This document shows positions 42,540 to 52,354 of a DNA stretch of 64,000 bases, one piece after another. Within the stretch, counting starts at the first letter, position 1; every line of letters begins with the position of its first letter. The notes beneath the pieces were generated by a model that saw only the letters and a list, made by a program, of their open reading frames with translations, made no database searches and was not told the DNA's origin. The position numbers were made by a program, and so were the translations under genes. Origin of the DNA: Flavobacteriaceae bacterium (GTDB lineage: Bacteria; Bacteroidota; Bacteroidia; Flavobacteriales; Flavobacteriaceae); contig RFPP01000001.1 in the NCBI GenBank assembly GCA_009926065.1, forward strand, positions 1-64,000, written 5' to 3'.

Positions 42540-43790
42540 TCAATCTTCTTTTTCCCATTTCCCTACAACCGAGGTCGCTAAAGCATTTCCTAAAACATTG
42601 GTTCCGCTTCTAAACATATCGCAAAAATGATCTATAGGTAGTATTAAAGCGATGCCTTCAATTGGAATTTTAAACATACCGCAGGTTGCAGCAACAACAA
42701 CCAAACTTGCTCTTGGAACTCCCGCAATACCTTTACTTGTGAGCATTAATACAAAAAGCATGGTAAATTGTGTCGGTAAATCCAAGTGAATTCCGTATGC
42801 TTGGGCGATGAATATACTAGCAAATGTCATGTACATCATACTTCCATCTAAGTTGAAGGAATAGCCTAGTGGGAGCATAAAGGATACAATCCTGTCTTTA
42901 ACACCAAAGCGTTCTAATTCTTCAGTTAGTTTTGGAAATACTGCCTCAGAACTTGTGGTACTAAACGCAATGACAATCGGACTTATAATTCGTTTTAATA
43001 ATAAATTCATCTTTGATTTTAAAAATAGATAACCTACCACAACTAAAATTATCCATAATGTTGTGATCCCAACCATGAAAGAGCCAAAAAATTTGGCGTA
43101 TGTCATTAATAAGTCTCCAAAATCTCTAATTGCAAAAACTCCAGCTATGGCTCCAAAGACACCAATTGGTGCAAATTTCATTACATAATTCACCATTTTT
43201 AATACAATGTGCGATAATTTATCTAAAGCATTTACAACCGGTTTTGAATTGTCACCAATTGCGGCTGCAGCCAATCCAAAAAAGATTGAAAAAATAACGA
43301 TTTGCAATATTTCATTACCAGCCATCGCTTCTACAATACTCTTTGGGATTATGTGTTCAATGAAATTTTGTGCTGAAAAAACTTGTGTTTTCTCTGTTAC
43401 TTCACTAGCCGCTTTCAAATCAATATTTGATAAATTCAATCCATCGCCAGGAGTTAAAACATTAACCCAAAACATTCCAATTAACAAGGAAACAAAAGAA
43501 GCTGTAAAAAACCAAGCCATTGCTTTACCTCCTATTCTTCCAACAGCTTTAATATCTCCTAGCTTAGCAATACCAACAACCAAAGTTGAGAAAACTAAAG
43601 GCGAAATAATCATTTGAACCAATCGAATAAAAATAGTTGCTAATAATTTAATGTAACCACTAAATTCTTTAGCACCCTCTTCTGTAAAATTATTGTGAAT
43701 AATAATTCCTAAAATACCACCCAGTAACATAGCGATTAGAATTTGAAAAGTCAAATTACTAAATAGGGATTGTTTTGATGTATTTTGCAT
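42540..43790 (-). CDS. Dicarboxylate/amino acid:cation symporter (DAACS family)
   Basis: A 416-residue inner membrane symporter with about eight transmembrane segments and two re-entrant loops. Signature regions: FIRLVQMIISPLVFSTLVVGIA, the serine-rich hairpin AFSTTSSEAVFPKLTEEL, LPLGYSFNLDGSMMYMTFASIF (with the cation-binding NxDGS pattern) and the C-terminal IPIEGIALILPIDHFCDMFRSGTNVLGNA. It imports glutamate, aspartate or C4-dicarboxylates with Na+ or H+; motifs do not settle which. It lies 19 bp downstream of aroC on the same strand, so the two may share a transcript. Confidence 0.88.
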   Translation of the reverse strand: MQNTSKQSLFSNLTFQILIAMLLGGILGIIIHNNFTEEGAKEFSGYIKLLATIFIRLVQMIISPLVFSTLVVGIAKLGDIKAVGRIGGKAMAWFFTASFVSLLIGMFWVNVLTPGDGLNLSNIDLKAASEVTEKTQVFSAQNFIEHIIPKSIVEAMAGNEILQIVIFSIFFGLAAAAIGDNSKPVVNALDKLSHIVLKMVNYVMKFAPIGVFGAIAGVFAIRDFGDLLMTYAKFFGSFMVGITTLWIILVVVGYLFLKSKMNLLLKRIISPIVIAFSTTSSEAVFPKLTEELERFGVKDRIVSFMLPLGYSFNLDGSMMYMTFASIFIAQAYGIHLDLPTQFTMLFVLMLTSKGIAGVPRASLVVVAATCGMFKIPIEGIALILPIDHFCDMFRSGTNVLGNALATSVVGKWEKED

Positions 43791-43809
43791 TTATTAAAAT
43801 TTAATTGAA

Positions 43810-44871
43810 TTATTGATATATTTTGTTTAACAAATAGAAATCTGCTAAAACCATTGCTGCCATAGCTTCTACAATAGGAACTGCGCGGGGAAGCACACAT
43901 GGATCATGACGACCTTTTCCTGGCAATTCAACTAAATTTCCCTGATTATCTAAAACTTCTTGTTTTTGAATTAATGTGGCAACCGGCTTAAATGCAACTC
44001 TAAAATAGATATCCATTCCATTAGATATTCCACCTTGAATTCCTCCTGATAAATTAGTTTTGGTTGTTCCGTCAGTATTGAATAAATCGTTGTGTTCACT
44101 TCCTTTCATTTGCGCTCCACAAAAACCGCTACCATATTCAAATCCTTTAACGGCATTGATTGACAACATTGCTTTACCCAAATCAGCATGTAATTTATCA
44201 AAAACGGGTTCACCTAAACCAATTGGTACGTTTTGTAAAACACAGGTAATTGTACCACCAATGGTATCGCCCTGTTTTTTTACCTCTTTAATTAATTTCT
44301 CCATTTTTGATGCTATTTCTGAGTCTGGGCAACGAACAGAATTAGATTCAATTTTTGAAAAATCTAAATCTTGGTAAGGTTTATTTAAATAAATATCTCC
44401 TACGGAAGATACAAAAGCGTTGATTTTAATAGTTGGAATAATTTGTTTTGCAATTGCTCCACCTACTACTCTACTAACTGTTTCACGAGCTGAACTTCTA
44501 CCGCCACCTCGATAATCGCGAATACCATATTTTTTTTCATAAACATAGTCTGCGTGACTTGGTCGATAGGTACTTTTTATATTTGAGTAATCATCTGGTT
44601 TTTGATTATTATTCTGAATTAAAAATCCTATAGAAGTTCCAGTAGTTTTACCCTCAAATATACCAGATAAAAATTGTACATCATCTACTTCTTTTCTTTG
44701 AGTTACTATTGAAGACTGTCCCGGTTTTCTTCGAGACATTTCGGTTTTAATTGCATTAAAATCTAATTCAATACCGGCAGGACATCCCTCAATAATTCCT
44801 CCTAATGCTTCACCATGAGATTCACCAAAAGTGGTTAATTTGAATAGTTTTCCTATTGTATTACCTGACAT
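43810..44871 (-). CDS. aroC: Chorismate synthase
   Basis: A 353-residue FMN-dependent enzyme that converts EPSP to chorismate, the branch point of aromatic amino acid synthesis. All three family signatures are present: [19 protein letters not shown] near residue 15, [23 protein letters not shown] near residue 120, and [19 protein letters not shown] near the C-terminus. Length is standard. The start is ATG 44871 ([20 protein letters not shown]). It leads the symporter gene, with no other shikimate genes nearby. Confidence 0.97.
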   Translation of the reverse strand: MSGNTIGKLFKLTTFGESHGEALGGIIEGCPAGIELDFNAIKTEMSRRKPGQSSIVTQRKEVDDVQFLSGIFEGKTTGTSIGFLIQNNNQKPDDYSNIKSTYRPSHADYVYEKKYGIRDYRGGGRSSARETVSRVVGGAIAKQIIPTIKINAFVSSVGDIYLNKPYQDLDFSKIESNSVRCPDSEIASKMEKLIKEVKKQGDTIGGTITCVLQNVPIGLGEPVFDKLHADLGKAMLSINAVKGFEYGSGFCGAQMKGSEHNDLFNTDGTTKTNLSGGIQGGISNGMDIYFRVAFKPVATLIQKQEVLDNQGNLVELPGKGRHDPCVLPRAVPIVEAMAAMVLADFYLLNKIYQ

Positions 44872-44987
44872 ATTAATCCGATTTTGAACAAATATAAGTT
44901 TTATAATTTGAAACCTAAAATATTAATTTTAACAAGTAATGTTTTTTTTTTATAAATTAGCACATTAATTTGTTAAAATTTCCAATT

Positions 44988-45788
44988 ATGAAAATTAAAT
45001 TTCTTTTATCACTTGCAGTAATTTTAATACTTTTTTCTTGTTCGAGAGATAGCGTTTCAGGAACAGATTCTTCACAAACAAACTATTTTCCCTTAGCTTT
45101 AAGAAATTATTGGAAATACAGAGTTTTGACGAACGCTATAACTCAAACAGATTCTTTATATGTTTCTAATGATACTACCATTAATAATAAAGTTTATAAA
45201 AAATTCAAAACTAGAAACACTCCAATTGGTTTCTTTTCAAATTCTATGAATAAAAATGCTGCAAGAATTGATGGAGATAAAATTTTATTAACTGGAAGTA
45301 TCGGTTTCAATTTTGGTTCGGCCTTACCCTTAAATTTATCCATCAATGATTATACTATTTTTCAGGAAAGCGCTTCAAATAATCAAGATTTAGGGAGTGT
45401 TTCAGGTTCAATAAATCAAACTGTTCAAAATTATCCATTAACTATTAATTATACTTTAAAATCTACTAATATAGAATCATTACCTACTTATTCTTCGAAT
45501 GGGCAAGTCTATACAGACGTAAAAAAAATTAAAACAGTTTTAAATGCTAAAATAACTACTAGTTTAACTGTGGCTGGAATTCCATTTCCAGTAGTGGTGA
45601 CTATTTTAGATCAACAAGACGTTGTAACTTCCTATCAATATTATTCAAAAACTATTGGTATGGTATACACAAATACAACAATTAGTTATCGTTTAAACAG
45701 TTTGCCGGGTGGTGCTACATTACCTTTACCTTCATCAGGAAGTCAAACTCAAGAAGAGTTTTTACAAAATTATGATGTGAGTCATTAA
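44988..45788 (+). CDS. Lipoprotein of unknown function
   Basis: A 266-residue lipoprotein: signal KIKFLLSLAVILILFSCSRDS with the lipobox Cys about residue 17, then a Ser/Asn-rich beta-strand region (SLYVSNDTTINNKVYKKFKT, FTIF-like DYTIFQESASNNQD, VGTVSG-like). No domain recognised. ATG at 44988 gives a proper signal peptide; the frame also opens at a TTG 18 bp earlier, adding residues that do not fit. It is divergent from aroC and 62 bp upstream of a second envelope gene on the same strand. Confidence 0.65.
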   Translation: MKIKFLLSLAVILILFSCSRDSVSGTDSSQTNYFPLALRNYWKYRVLTNAITQTDSLYVSNDTTINNKVYKKFKTRNTPIGFFSNSMNKNAARIDGDKILLTGSIGFNFGSALPLNLSINDYTIFQESASNNQDLGSVSGSINQTVQNYPLTINYTLKSTNIESLPTYSSNGQVYTDVKKIKTVLNAKITTSLTVAGIPFPVVVTILDQQDVVTSYQYYSKTIGMVYTNTTISYRLNSLPGGATLPLPSSGSQTQEEFLQNYDVSH

Positions 45789-45850
45789 TTTTAGAAAATT
45801 ACATAATAGTTTCCTCATTTGTACGTTACTTATTACAATACTTTTATTTT

Positions 45851-46324
45851 ATGAAAAATACATTAATTTGTTTAATTCTATTATTTGGAATTAATTACAT
45901 GTTTTCACAAGAAATTGCTGATCATACTATTGGTCTTAGAATGGGATCAAATAGAGGATTTGGAACTGAAATTTCTTATCAAATGAAAATAAAATCAGAT
46001 AATAGAGCTGAATTTAATTTGGGTTGGAGAACCAGTAATAGTGTTAACGCAATAAAATTAAACGGATTATATCAATGGGTTTGGCCTTTGGAACAAGGAT
46101 TTAATTGGTATGCTGGCGTTGGAGGTGGATTAGGGAGTTTTTCCAATAAAAATATTAATAATAGTGGCTCATTTATTTTTGCAGCTGGTGATATCGGAAT
46201 TGAATACAACTTTGACTTTCCTTTGCAAGCATCGATTGATTTAAGACCAGAAATTGGCGGAAATGGTTATTTTGACAACAGTTTTGGTGTTGATTTAGCT
46301 TTAGGTATTAGGTATAGATTCTAA
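45851..46324 (+). CDS. Small outer-membrane-type beta-barrel protein
   Basis: A 157-residue exported protein with a signal peptide ending around residue 20 (ICLILLFGINYMFSQEI). The mature part alternates hydrophobic and polar residues in about eight strands (IGLRMGSNRGFGTEISYQMK, RAEFNLGWRTSNS, FNWYAGVGGGLGSF, IGIEYNFDFPLQASIDLRP) and ends with a terminal aromatic, VDLALGIRYRF, as in outer-membrane barrels recognised by BamA. The size suggests an OmpX/OmpA-like 8-stranded barrel. No specific function can be given. Confidence 0.75.
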   Translation: MKNTLICLILLFGINYMFSQEIADHTIGLRMGSNRGFGTEISYQMKIKSDNRAEFNLGWRTSNSVNAIKLNGLYQWVWPLEQGFNWYAGVGGGLGSFSNKNINNSGSFIFAAGDIGIEYNFDFPLQASIDLRPEIGGNGYFDNSFGVDLALGIRYRF

Positions 46325-46345
46325 AATTACAATAACTCTATATTT

Positions 46346-47467
46346 TTAAATTACTTTCTTGTATAAATTCTCATATAAAGTTACTATATTCTTTATATCA
46401 AAATTCTTTGCTATTGTAGATGCATTATTTTTGAATTCAATTAATGTATTTTCGTTTTCCAAAATTTTAATGGCATTTTGAGACATTTCTTGAGTATTTC
46501 CTACATCACTTAGAAAGCCAGAAATTCCATCAAAATTAACTTCAGGCAAACCACCTGTATTACTTGAAATCACTGGAACACCCCATGCCATTGCCTCTAA
46601 AGCAGCAAGTCCAAAACTCTCCGTTTCAGAAGGCAATAAAAACAAATCGGTAAAACTTAAAATTTTATCTATTTCATTACTATTTCCAAAAAAAATTACT
46701 TTATCAGAAATTCCTAATTTATAACATAAATTTTCAGCAGTTTCTTTTTCTGGTCCATCACCAACCATCATTAACTTGGATGGAATTTTTTGTTGGATTT
46801 TGTAAAATATATCAATCACATCTGGAATACGTTTAACCTTTCTAAAATTACTAATATGAGTAATGATTTTCTCATTTTCATTAGCCATTACTGAGCGATT
46901 AGTTGCAATCTTAGATATATTTTTTATTTTATCCAATTCAATAAAGTTTGGAATAACATGAATGTCATTTTTTATATCAAATAAAGAATAAGTTTCTTCT
47001 TTTAAATTTTGAGAAACCGATGTAACGACATCCGACTTATTGATACTAAAAGTTACTGCAGTTTTATAAAATGGGTGTTTTCCAACAAGCGTAATATCCG
47101 TCCCGTGAAGTGTTGTAACCATTGGGATTTTAATACCTTCAGATTTCAACATTTGTTTAGCCATATATCCTGCATAGGCATGTGGAATAGCATAATGAAC
47201 ATGTAATAAATCTATTTTATGGAGCTTTACCATATCAACTAATTTGCTTGACAAAGCCAACTCATAGGGTTGATAATGGAACAATGGATATTCTGGAACG
47301 TTCACTTCATGATAATGAACATTAGCATTTAATAGCTCTAATCGAACGGGCTGGCTGTAGGTTATAAAATGAATTTCATGACCACGTCTAGCCAACTCCA
47401 ATCCCAATTCAGTAGCAACTACGCCACTACCACCAAATGTAGGATAACAAACAATAGCTATTTTCAT
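46346..47467 (-). CDS. bshA: N-acetyl-alpha-D-glucosaminyl L-malate synthase BshA
   Basis: A 373-residue GT4 glycosyltransferase that joins GlcNAc from UDP-GlcNAc to L-malate, the first step of bacillithiol synthesis. Matches to BshA include the N-terminus IAIVCYPTFGGSGVVATELG, HEIHFITYSQPVRL, VHYAIPHAYAGYMAKQML, VTTLHGTDITLVGKHP, and the UDP-sugar site LLPSETESFGLAALEAMAWG. It is the last gene of the long minus-strand envelope series, 72 bp after the GH3/beta-lactamase gene. The other bsh genes are not in the window. Confidence 0.93.
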   Translation of the reverse strand: MKIAIVCYPTFGGSGVVATELGLELARRGHEIHFITYSQPVRLELLNANVHYHEVNVPEYPLFHYQPYELALSSKLVDMVKLHKIDLLHVHYAIPHAYAGYMAKQMLKSEGIKIPMVTTLHGTDITLVGKHPFYKTAVTFSINKSDVVTSVSQNLKEETYSLFDIKNDIHVIPNFIELDKIKNISKIATNRSVMANENEKIITHISNFRKVKRIPDVIDIFYKIQQKIPSKLMMVGDGPEKETAENLCYKLGISDKVIFFGNSNEIDKILSFTDLFLLPSETESFGLAALEAMAWGVPVISSNTGGLPEVNFDGISGFLSDVGNTQEMSQNAIKILENENTLIEFKNNASTIAKNFDIKNIVTLYENLYKKVI

Positions 47468-47539
47468 TGTGATAATTTAATGTAACGAAAGTAACAAAAA
47501 TTGAATTTAGATTAATTAAACTTTCGTTAAATAATAAAA

Positions 47540-50500
47540 TTATTTAACGATAGCTTCATAAATTATTTTTTGTATATCTTCTCGGATATTCTCTTTTGAT
47601 AATTTATTTATAGAACCATCTGGATATGTTCTATTGGATAAAAAAACATATATAATTTCATTTTCAGGATCAGCCCATGCAATAGTTCCTGTAAAACCAG
47701 TATGGCCAAAACTTGACATTGAAACACAACCACATGTTGGTCCAGCTCCTGATATTTGAGGTTTATCAAAACCTAATCCTCTCCTATTTCCGTCATTGCA
47801 AAAATGACACATATTAAAATCGTCAAAAGTTTTTGATGAAAAATAACTTACATCTCCATAATTTCCTTTTTGTAAAAACATTTGCATCATCTTAGCAACA
47901 TCCATCGAATTTGAAAAAAGACCGGCATGACCGCCTACTCCACCTTGCATAGCTGCAGCCATATCATGAACGTAGCCTTGTATTTCTTGGTGTCTAAAAT
48001 AAGTATCAATTTCTGTTGGTGGAATTTGACTTTTGTCAAATTTGCTTAATGGATTGTACATAGTATTATTCATACCAAGTGAATTATAAAAATTAGTTGT
48101 ACTTAGTTCATCTAATTTTTTACCTGTCATTTTTTCTAAATATTCTTTCAAAATAATGAAAGTAAAATCACTGTATTTGTATTCTTTTTTCAATGATAAT
48201 TTACTATCAACGATAATTTTCATAATAGTATCTTGATAATCTTTTCTCAAGAAAAGGCTGTCAGCCACTTTTATGGAAAATAGCTCATTACTCGTTTTAC
48301 TGTAATATTTTGGCAATGGAATTTTTGAACTATCTAAAGTTGCTTTGTAAAATGGAATCCATGCTTGAAAACCAGCATAGTGAGAAAGTAAATTTTTAAA
48401 TGTAATTGCAGCTTTATCAGAATTTTTGAATATTGGTAACATTTCTCCCAATTTGGTATTTAAATTTACTTTATTATGATCGTACAATTGCATTACATTT
48501 GGTAAAGTAGAAATGATTTTTGTCAACGAAGCAATATCATAAACGTCAGTATTTTCAACTTTCTCTTTATTCTCATAAGTATGATAACCAAAGGCTTTTT
48601 GATAGATTACCTTACCTTTTTTAGCAACTAAAATTTGTAATCCCGGTGTCATTTTATTATCAATTGCTTTATTTGCTAAAGCATCAATTTTGGATAATAT
48701 TTGAGAGTTCATACCAACATTTTCTGGCGTTGAAAAGCCTAAACGATTTAATTTTTTAGTTGACAATCCATCATTTACTGCAAAATTATTACCAATAGAA
48801 ACTGGTAATTTACCTTTTGCTTCGATTGCACCAAATATTAATTCGGCTGAAACCTCTTGAGAAATATCACTATTTTGATAAGAAACAACAACCGATTCTA
48901 TTTCATCAAAATTTGATATTTGCAACAAAGAATATGGTTTTGTGAAAACGTCTAAAATTACATTATTTTTTTTACCAATTTCTTGTAACCAAAGTAATTC
49001 CTTTTCGGTAAAATCTTGTTTTTTCCATGCCTTATCAGATTTATGGAAACCAACAATAACAGTATTATAATTACTTAATTGTACGTTTAAGCTATCTATA
49101 TTGTCACTTGAAAGCTCAGTTATTTCAGTATATTTTTTTAATGTAGAAACAAATTTACTATTAGTATCATCCCCTAATTTTACATAAGCAATTTTATTTT
49201 TTTCTAATGATTTTATAGGTAAAACACTGTTTTTATTTTTAACAACGGTAATTGCATTTTCATACAATTGATATTGTAAAGCATCATTTGTACTTGGATA
49301 AATATCATTTATTAAATTATCAGTATTAATTGTTTTATAATTATTTAGACCTGCAAAATATTTATATCGAAGAATTTTCTTTACTGATCTTGATAATCTG
49401 TAATCAGAAATTAAACCGTTTTGATAAGCCATACAAATTTTATCAATTGCTGCAGGTACATTTTCTGAAAAAAGTAATATATCATTACCTGCTAAAAATG
49501 CTTCTAAATCAATATCACCAGGACTTAGAGCAACTCCGTCTTCTTTTTTGTAATTACTAGCTCCCTTCATATTCAAGGCATCGGTAAAAACTAAGCCTTC
49601 AAAACCCAATTGATTTTGCAAAACATTGGTAACCACATTGTAGGATATAGAGGTTGGGTAATTTATTCGAGGTTCTAAACTTGGAACACTCAAATGAGCC
49701 ACCATAACAGATGCTAGACCTTCAGTAAATAATTTTTTATAAGGATAAAATTCGACTTCATTTATTCTATCTTTCGAAAAAGTTACATTTGGTAATGACA
49801 AATGTGAATCTACCTCTGTATCTCCATGTCCTGGGAAATGTTTACCAGTAGAGAAAATTCCCTGACTTTGAACTCCTTTCATAAGAGACAAAGCACTCTG
49901 AGTTACATTTTCTTTATTTTCACCAAATGATCGAAAACCTATTATAGGATTTTTAGGGTTGGTGTTTATATCTAAAACAGGTGCAAAATTAAAATGGATT
50001 CCTAGTCTTTTAGCTTCTTGCGCCATTTTAACACCTAATTTTTCAATTAATTTAGTATCACGAATAGCTCCTAATGTCATATTCCAAGGAAATCTATAGG
50101 TAGAATCTAAACGCATACTTAATCCCCACTCAGCATCGATTCCAATAAATAATGGTAGTTTAGATTTAGATTGGTATCTATTAGTTAATTTAGCTTGTCG
50201 AACTGGACCACCTTGAAAGAAAATTAGACCCCCTACTTTTGATTCTTTAATTAATTTATCGATAGAATTTACATGAATCGAATCTTTATTAGAATATGCC
50301 GCAACCATAAATAATTGTCCGATTTTTTCTTCTAATGTCATTAGATTAAATAGACTATCAACCCATCTTTGTTGATTATCAGATTCTTTGAAAAATGGAT
50401 TTTTGGTATGTTTTTTATCTATGTTTAATTCAGTTTCAAAATCATTTGAAACTATATTTTTTGAATTTAATTGTTTGGTTGAAGAACAAGAAAAAACAAA

Positions 50501-50548
50501 AAATATAAGAAATAAAGCTACATTATAATTATATTGAGGAAATTTCAT
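47540..50548 (-). CDS. NagZ-type GH3 glycosidase fused to a beta-lactamase-like domain (lipoprotein)
   Basis: A 1002-residue lipoprotein (signal VALFLIFFVFSCSSTKQLNS). The GH3 domain lies at about residues 55-410: GLIFFQGGPVRQAKL, FIGIDAEWGLSMR and the NagZ catalytic loop KHFPGHGDTEVDSHLSLP, containing the Asp/His dyad of beta-N-acetylglucosaminidases. A C-terminal GH3 swivelling domain precedes a serine-hydrolase of the class C beta-lactamase family at about 640-1000: Ser-x-x-Lys in DIASLTKIISTLP, Tyr in KYSDFTFIIL, HTGFTGT replacing KTG. ATG 50548 gives the lipoprotein signal; the longer frame overlaps the preceding gene. It suggests peptidoglycan turnover with glycan and peptide/ester activities in one protein. 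Confidence 0.88.
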   Translation of the reverse strand: MKFPQYNYNVALFLIFFVFSCSSTKQLNSKNIVSNDFETELNIDKKHTKNPFFKESDNQQRWVDSLFNLMTLEEKIGQLFMVAAYSNKDSIHVNSIDKLIKESKVGGLIFFQGGPVRQAKLTNRYQSKSKLPLFIGIDAEWGLSMRLDSTYRFPWNMTLGAIRDTKLIEKLGVKMAQEAKRLGIHFNFAPVLDINTNPKNPIIGFRSFGENKENVTQSALSLMKGVQSQGIFSTGKHFPGHGDTEVDSHLSLPNVTFSKDRINEVEFYPYKKLFTEGLASVMVAHLSVPSLEPRINYPTSISYNVVTNVLQNQLGFEGLVFTDALNMKGASNYKKEDGVALSPGDIDLEAFLAGNDILLFSENVPAAIDKICMAYQNGLISDYRLSRSVKKILRYKYFAGLNNYKTINTDNLINDIYPSTNDALQYQLYENAITVVKNKNSVLPIKSLEKNKIAYVKLGDDTNSKFVSTLKKYTEITELSSDNIDSLNVQLSNYNTVIVGFHKSDKAWKKQDFTEKELLWLQEIGKKNNVILDVFTKPYSLLQISNFDEIESVVVSYQNSDISQEVSAELIFGAIEAKGKLPVSIGNNFAVNDGLSTKKLNRLGFSTPENVGMNSQILSKIDALANKAIDNKMTPGLQILVAKKGKVIYQKAFGYHTYENKEKVENTDVYDIASLTKIISTLPNVMQLYDHNKVNLNTKLGEMLPIFKNSDKAAITFKNLLSHYAGFQAWIPFYKATLDSSKIPLPKYYSKTSNELFSIKVADSLFLRKDYQDTIMKIIVDSKLSLKKEYKYSDFTFIILKEYLEKMTGKKLDELSTTNFYNSLGMNNTMYNPLSKFDKSQIPPTEIDTYFRHQEIQGYVHDMAAAMQGGVGGHAGLFSNSMDVAKMMQMFLQKGNYGDVSYFSSKTFDDFNMCHFCNDGNRRGLGFDKPQISGAGPTCGCVSMSSFGHTGFTGTIAWADPENEIIYVFLSNRTYPDGSINKLSKENIREDIQKIIYEAIVK

Positions 50549-50562
50549 TTCATTATTTACTT

Positions 50563-51045
50563 TTAAAAAAAGCGACTGTGCCAACTATCCATAGCCGGAA
50601 CTTCCCATGATTCATTAAATTCAGAAATATTATTAATTAGATTATTAAATACAATAGTATTTTCTGTAACGGCTTTATCTTTTGCCATTTTTTTAAAATC
50701 AATCAATGATTTGTGAGCAATATGTTCACCTAACTTGAAGGTTACATTCATTTTATCTAATAAATCTACCTGATACTTTTGTTCCAAATTTTGAATAAAA
50801 CGTACAGATGCATCTATGGAACAACCTGTAGCTATTTGAATTTCTTGATTTACAGCTAAAATTATAAACCTATTATATTTCAATATGTAAGAAGCTTCAA
50901 GTCCTGTACCATGAGCAGCCCAATTTTCTACAAAATCCTTTAAATCTACTTCAATTTCTGCAATCTCTTGATCAGAAAATTTTCTATTGGATTGGTATAT
51001 CCAAATTTTAGATTCTTCCGGTAAATTTTCAAATGGAATATACAT
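50563..51045 (-). CDS. Uncharacterised protein often labelled ABC transporter ATPase
   Basis: A 160-residue soluble protein: YIPFENLPEESKIWIYQSNRKFSD at the start, then EIEVDLKDFVENWAAHGTGLEASYIL, IATGCSIDASVRFIQNLEQKY and the end WEVPAMDSWHSRFF. As far as I recall, flavobacterial homologues carry the name ABC transporter ATPase, but neither Walker A nor Walker B is present, so that label is unsupported. The conserved Cys in ATGCSIDAS and the W/H-rich end may matter. It lies 8 bp downstream of the CCG Fe-S protein and just upstream of the GH3/beta-lactamase gene in the same operon. Confidence 0.7.
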   Translation of the reverse strand: MYIPFENLPEESKIWIYQSNRKFSDQEIAEIEVDLKDFVENWAAHGTGLEASYILKYNRFIILAVNQEIQIATGCSIDASVRFIQNLEQKYQVDLLDKMNVTFKLGEHIAHKSLIDFKKMAKDKAVTENTIVFNNLINNISEFNESWEVPAMDSWHSRFF

Positions 51046-51053
51046 GATATATC

Positions 51054-51845
51054 TTATAAGTCTTGAGCATTTGCGATTAATTCGGCAATATCCATCACTT
51101 TGACTTCACCTTCTTTTTCTTTATTCTTAATACCGTCTGTCAACATAGTATTACAAAAAGGGCAACCTGTAGCGATAATATCTGGGTTGGTTTTTAATGC
51201 ATCTTCAGTTCTTTCAATATTTATTTCTTTATTTCCATCTTCAGCATCTTTAAACATCTGTGCACCACCGGCTCCACAACACAATCCATTGGCTCTAGAT
51301 CTTTTCATTTCAACTAATTCAGCATCCAACTTATCAATTAAATCTCTGGGAGCTTCATATATTGAATTGGCTCTTCCTAAATAACAAGGATCATGAAAAG
51401 TTATTTTTTTTCCATTAAATTGACCACCTTCAATAGTTAAACGACCGTCATTTAATAAAGATTTTAAAAATTCAGTGTGATGGATTACATCATATTTACC
51501 TCCTAATTCAGGGTATTCATTTTTTAAAGTATTAAAACAATGAGGGCAAGCAGTAACAATTTTCTTGGCTTCATATGCATTTAAAACTTCAATATTCATC
51601 ATAGCTTGCATTTGAAAAAGAAATTCATTTCCGGCACGTTTAGCTGGATCACCAGAGCAACTTTCTTGAGTTCCAAGAACAGCAAACGATACATTTGATT
51701 TATTCAAAATTTTTACAAATGCTTTTGTAATTTTCTTGGCTCTATCATCGAAACTTCCAGAACAACCAACCCAAAATAATACTTCGGGCTGTTTTCCTTG
51801 TGCAAGCATTTCTGCCATGGTAGGAACTACTATATTTTCAGACAT
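51054..51845 (-). CDS. CCG-domain Fe-S oxidoreductase subunit (LldE/HdrB-like)
   Basis: A 263-residue cytosolic protein with two cysteine-rich CCG domains: LFWVGCSGSFDDR, then VTACPHCFNTLKNEYP in the first half and GKKITFHDPCYLGRA, NGLCCGAGGAQMF, IIATGCPFCNTML in the second. This is the arrangement that binds the noncubane [4Fe-4S] cluster in heterodisulfide reductase HdrB, LldE and GlpC. With the membrane Fe-S protein encoded 510 bp upstream in the operon it probably forms a quinone-linked oxidoreductase whose donor is not known. Confidence 0.85.
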   Translation of the reverse strand: MSENIVVPTMAEMLAQGKQPEVLFWVGCSGSFDDRAKKITKAFVKILNKSNVSFAVLGTQESCSGDPAKRAGNEFLFQMQAMMNIEVLNAYEAKKIVTACPHCFNTLKNEYPELGGKYDVIHHTEFLKSLLNDGRLTIEGGQFNGKKITFHDPCYLGRANSIYEAPRDLIDKLDAELVEMKRSRANGLCCGAGGAQMFKDAEDGNKEINIERTEDALKTNPDIIATGCPFCNTMLTDGIKNKEKEGEVKVMDIAELIANAQDL

Positions 51846-51883
51846 AATTTAATTATTAATTGAAACCACTAATAAATTATTAA

Positions 51884-52330
51884 TTACTCATGATGCTCAT
51901 CATCAAAAACTTGTATTGTTACTTCCTTATCCACTAAATCTGTAAATTTTCCTCTATATCTAGTAGCTTTAACCAAATGATTATCAATCCAATGATAATT
52001 TCCACCACGTGGCTTTCCCATTACCATTCCATGGTATTTAAAACCATGTTTTTTTAACCAAGTTTCGGTATATTCTCTATGATCTTCTGTTCTTGATGTA
52101 AAAAAACAAATCACATGACCCTCATCATACCATTTATTTAACGTAATTAAAGCATCAGGGTAAACTTCGGCTGTTAACATTCTTTCTGGTTCCTCATTTG
52201 GAATATCATCGCAAATAGTACCATCAATATCTATTAAATAATTTTTTACACCTTCGGCTAAAATTGGACTTATTTTTTGACCATTTTCGGATGCGGATAC
52301 TAATTTATTGTTTAAATCTTCTAAACTCAT
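51884..52330 (-). CDS. HAD-superfamily phosphatase-like protein
   Basis: A 148-residue HAD-fold protein: motif I LIDIDGTICDDI with both Asp residues, motif II as ICFFTSRTEDHREYTETWL (Thr/Ser), a Lys in MVMGKPRGG and a terminal acidic motif in YHWIDNHLV. Flavobacterial genes at this position are sometimes named phosphoheptose isomerase (recalled), which does not fit the motifs. The size is that of capless or small-cap HAD phosphatases. It lies between the two Fe-S protein genes, 24 bp after one and 38 bp before the other. Confidence 0.75.
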   Translation of the reverse strand: MSLEDLNNKLVSASENGQKISPILAEGVKNYLIDIDGTICDDIPNEEPERMLTAEVYPDALITLNKWYDEGHVICFFTSRTEDHREYTETWLKKHGFKYHGMVMGKPRGGNYHWIDNHLVKATRYRGKFTDLVDKEVTIQVFDDEHHE

Positions 52331-52354
52331 TTGATGTTAAAATTGTATTTTATT

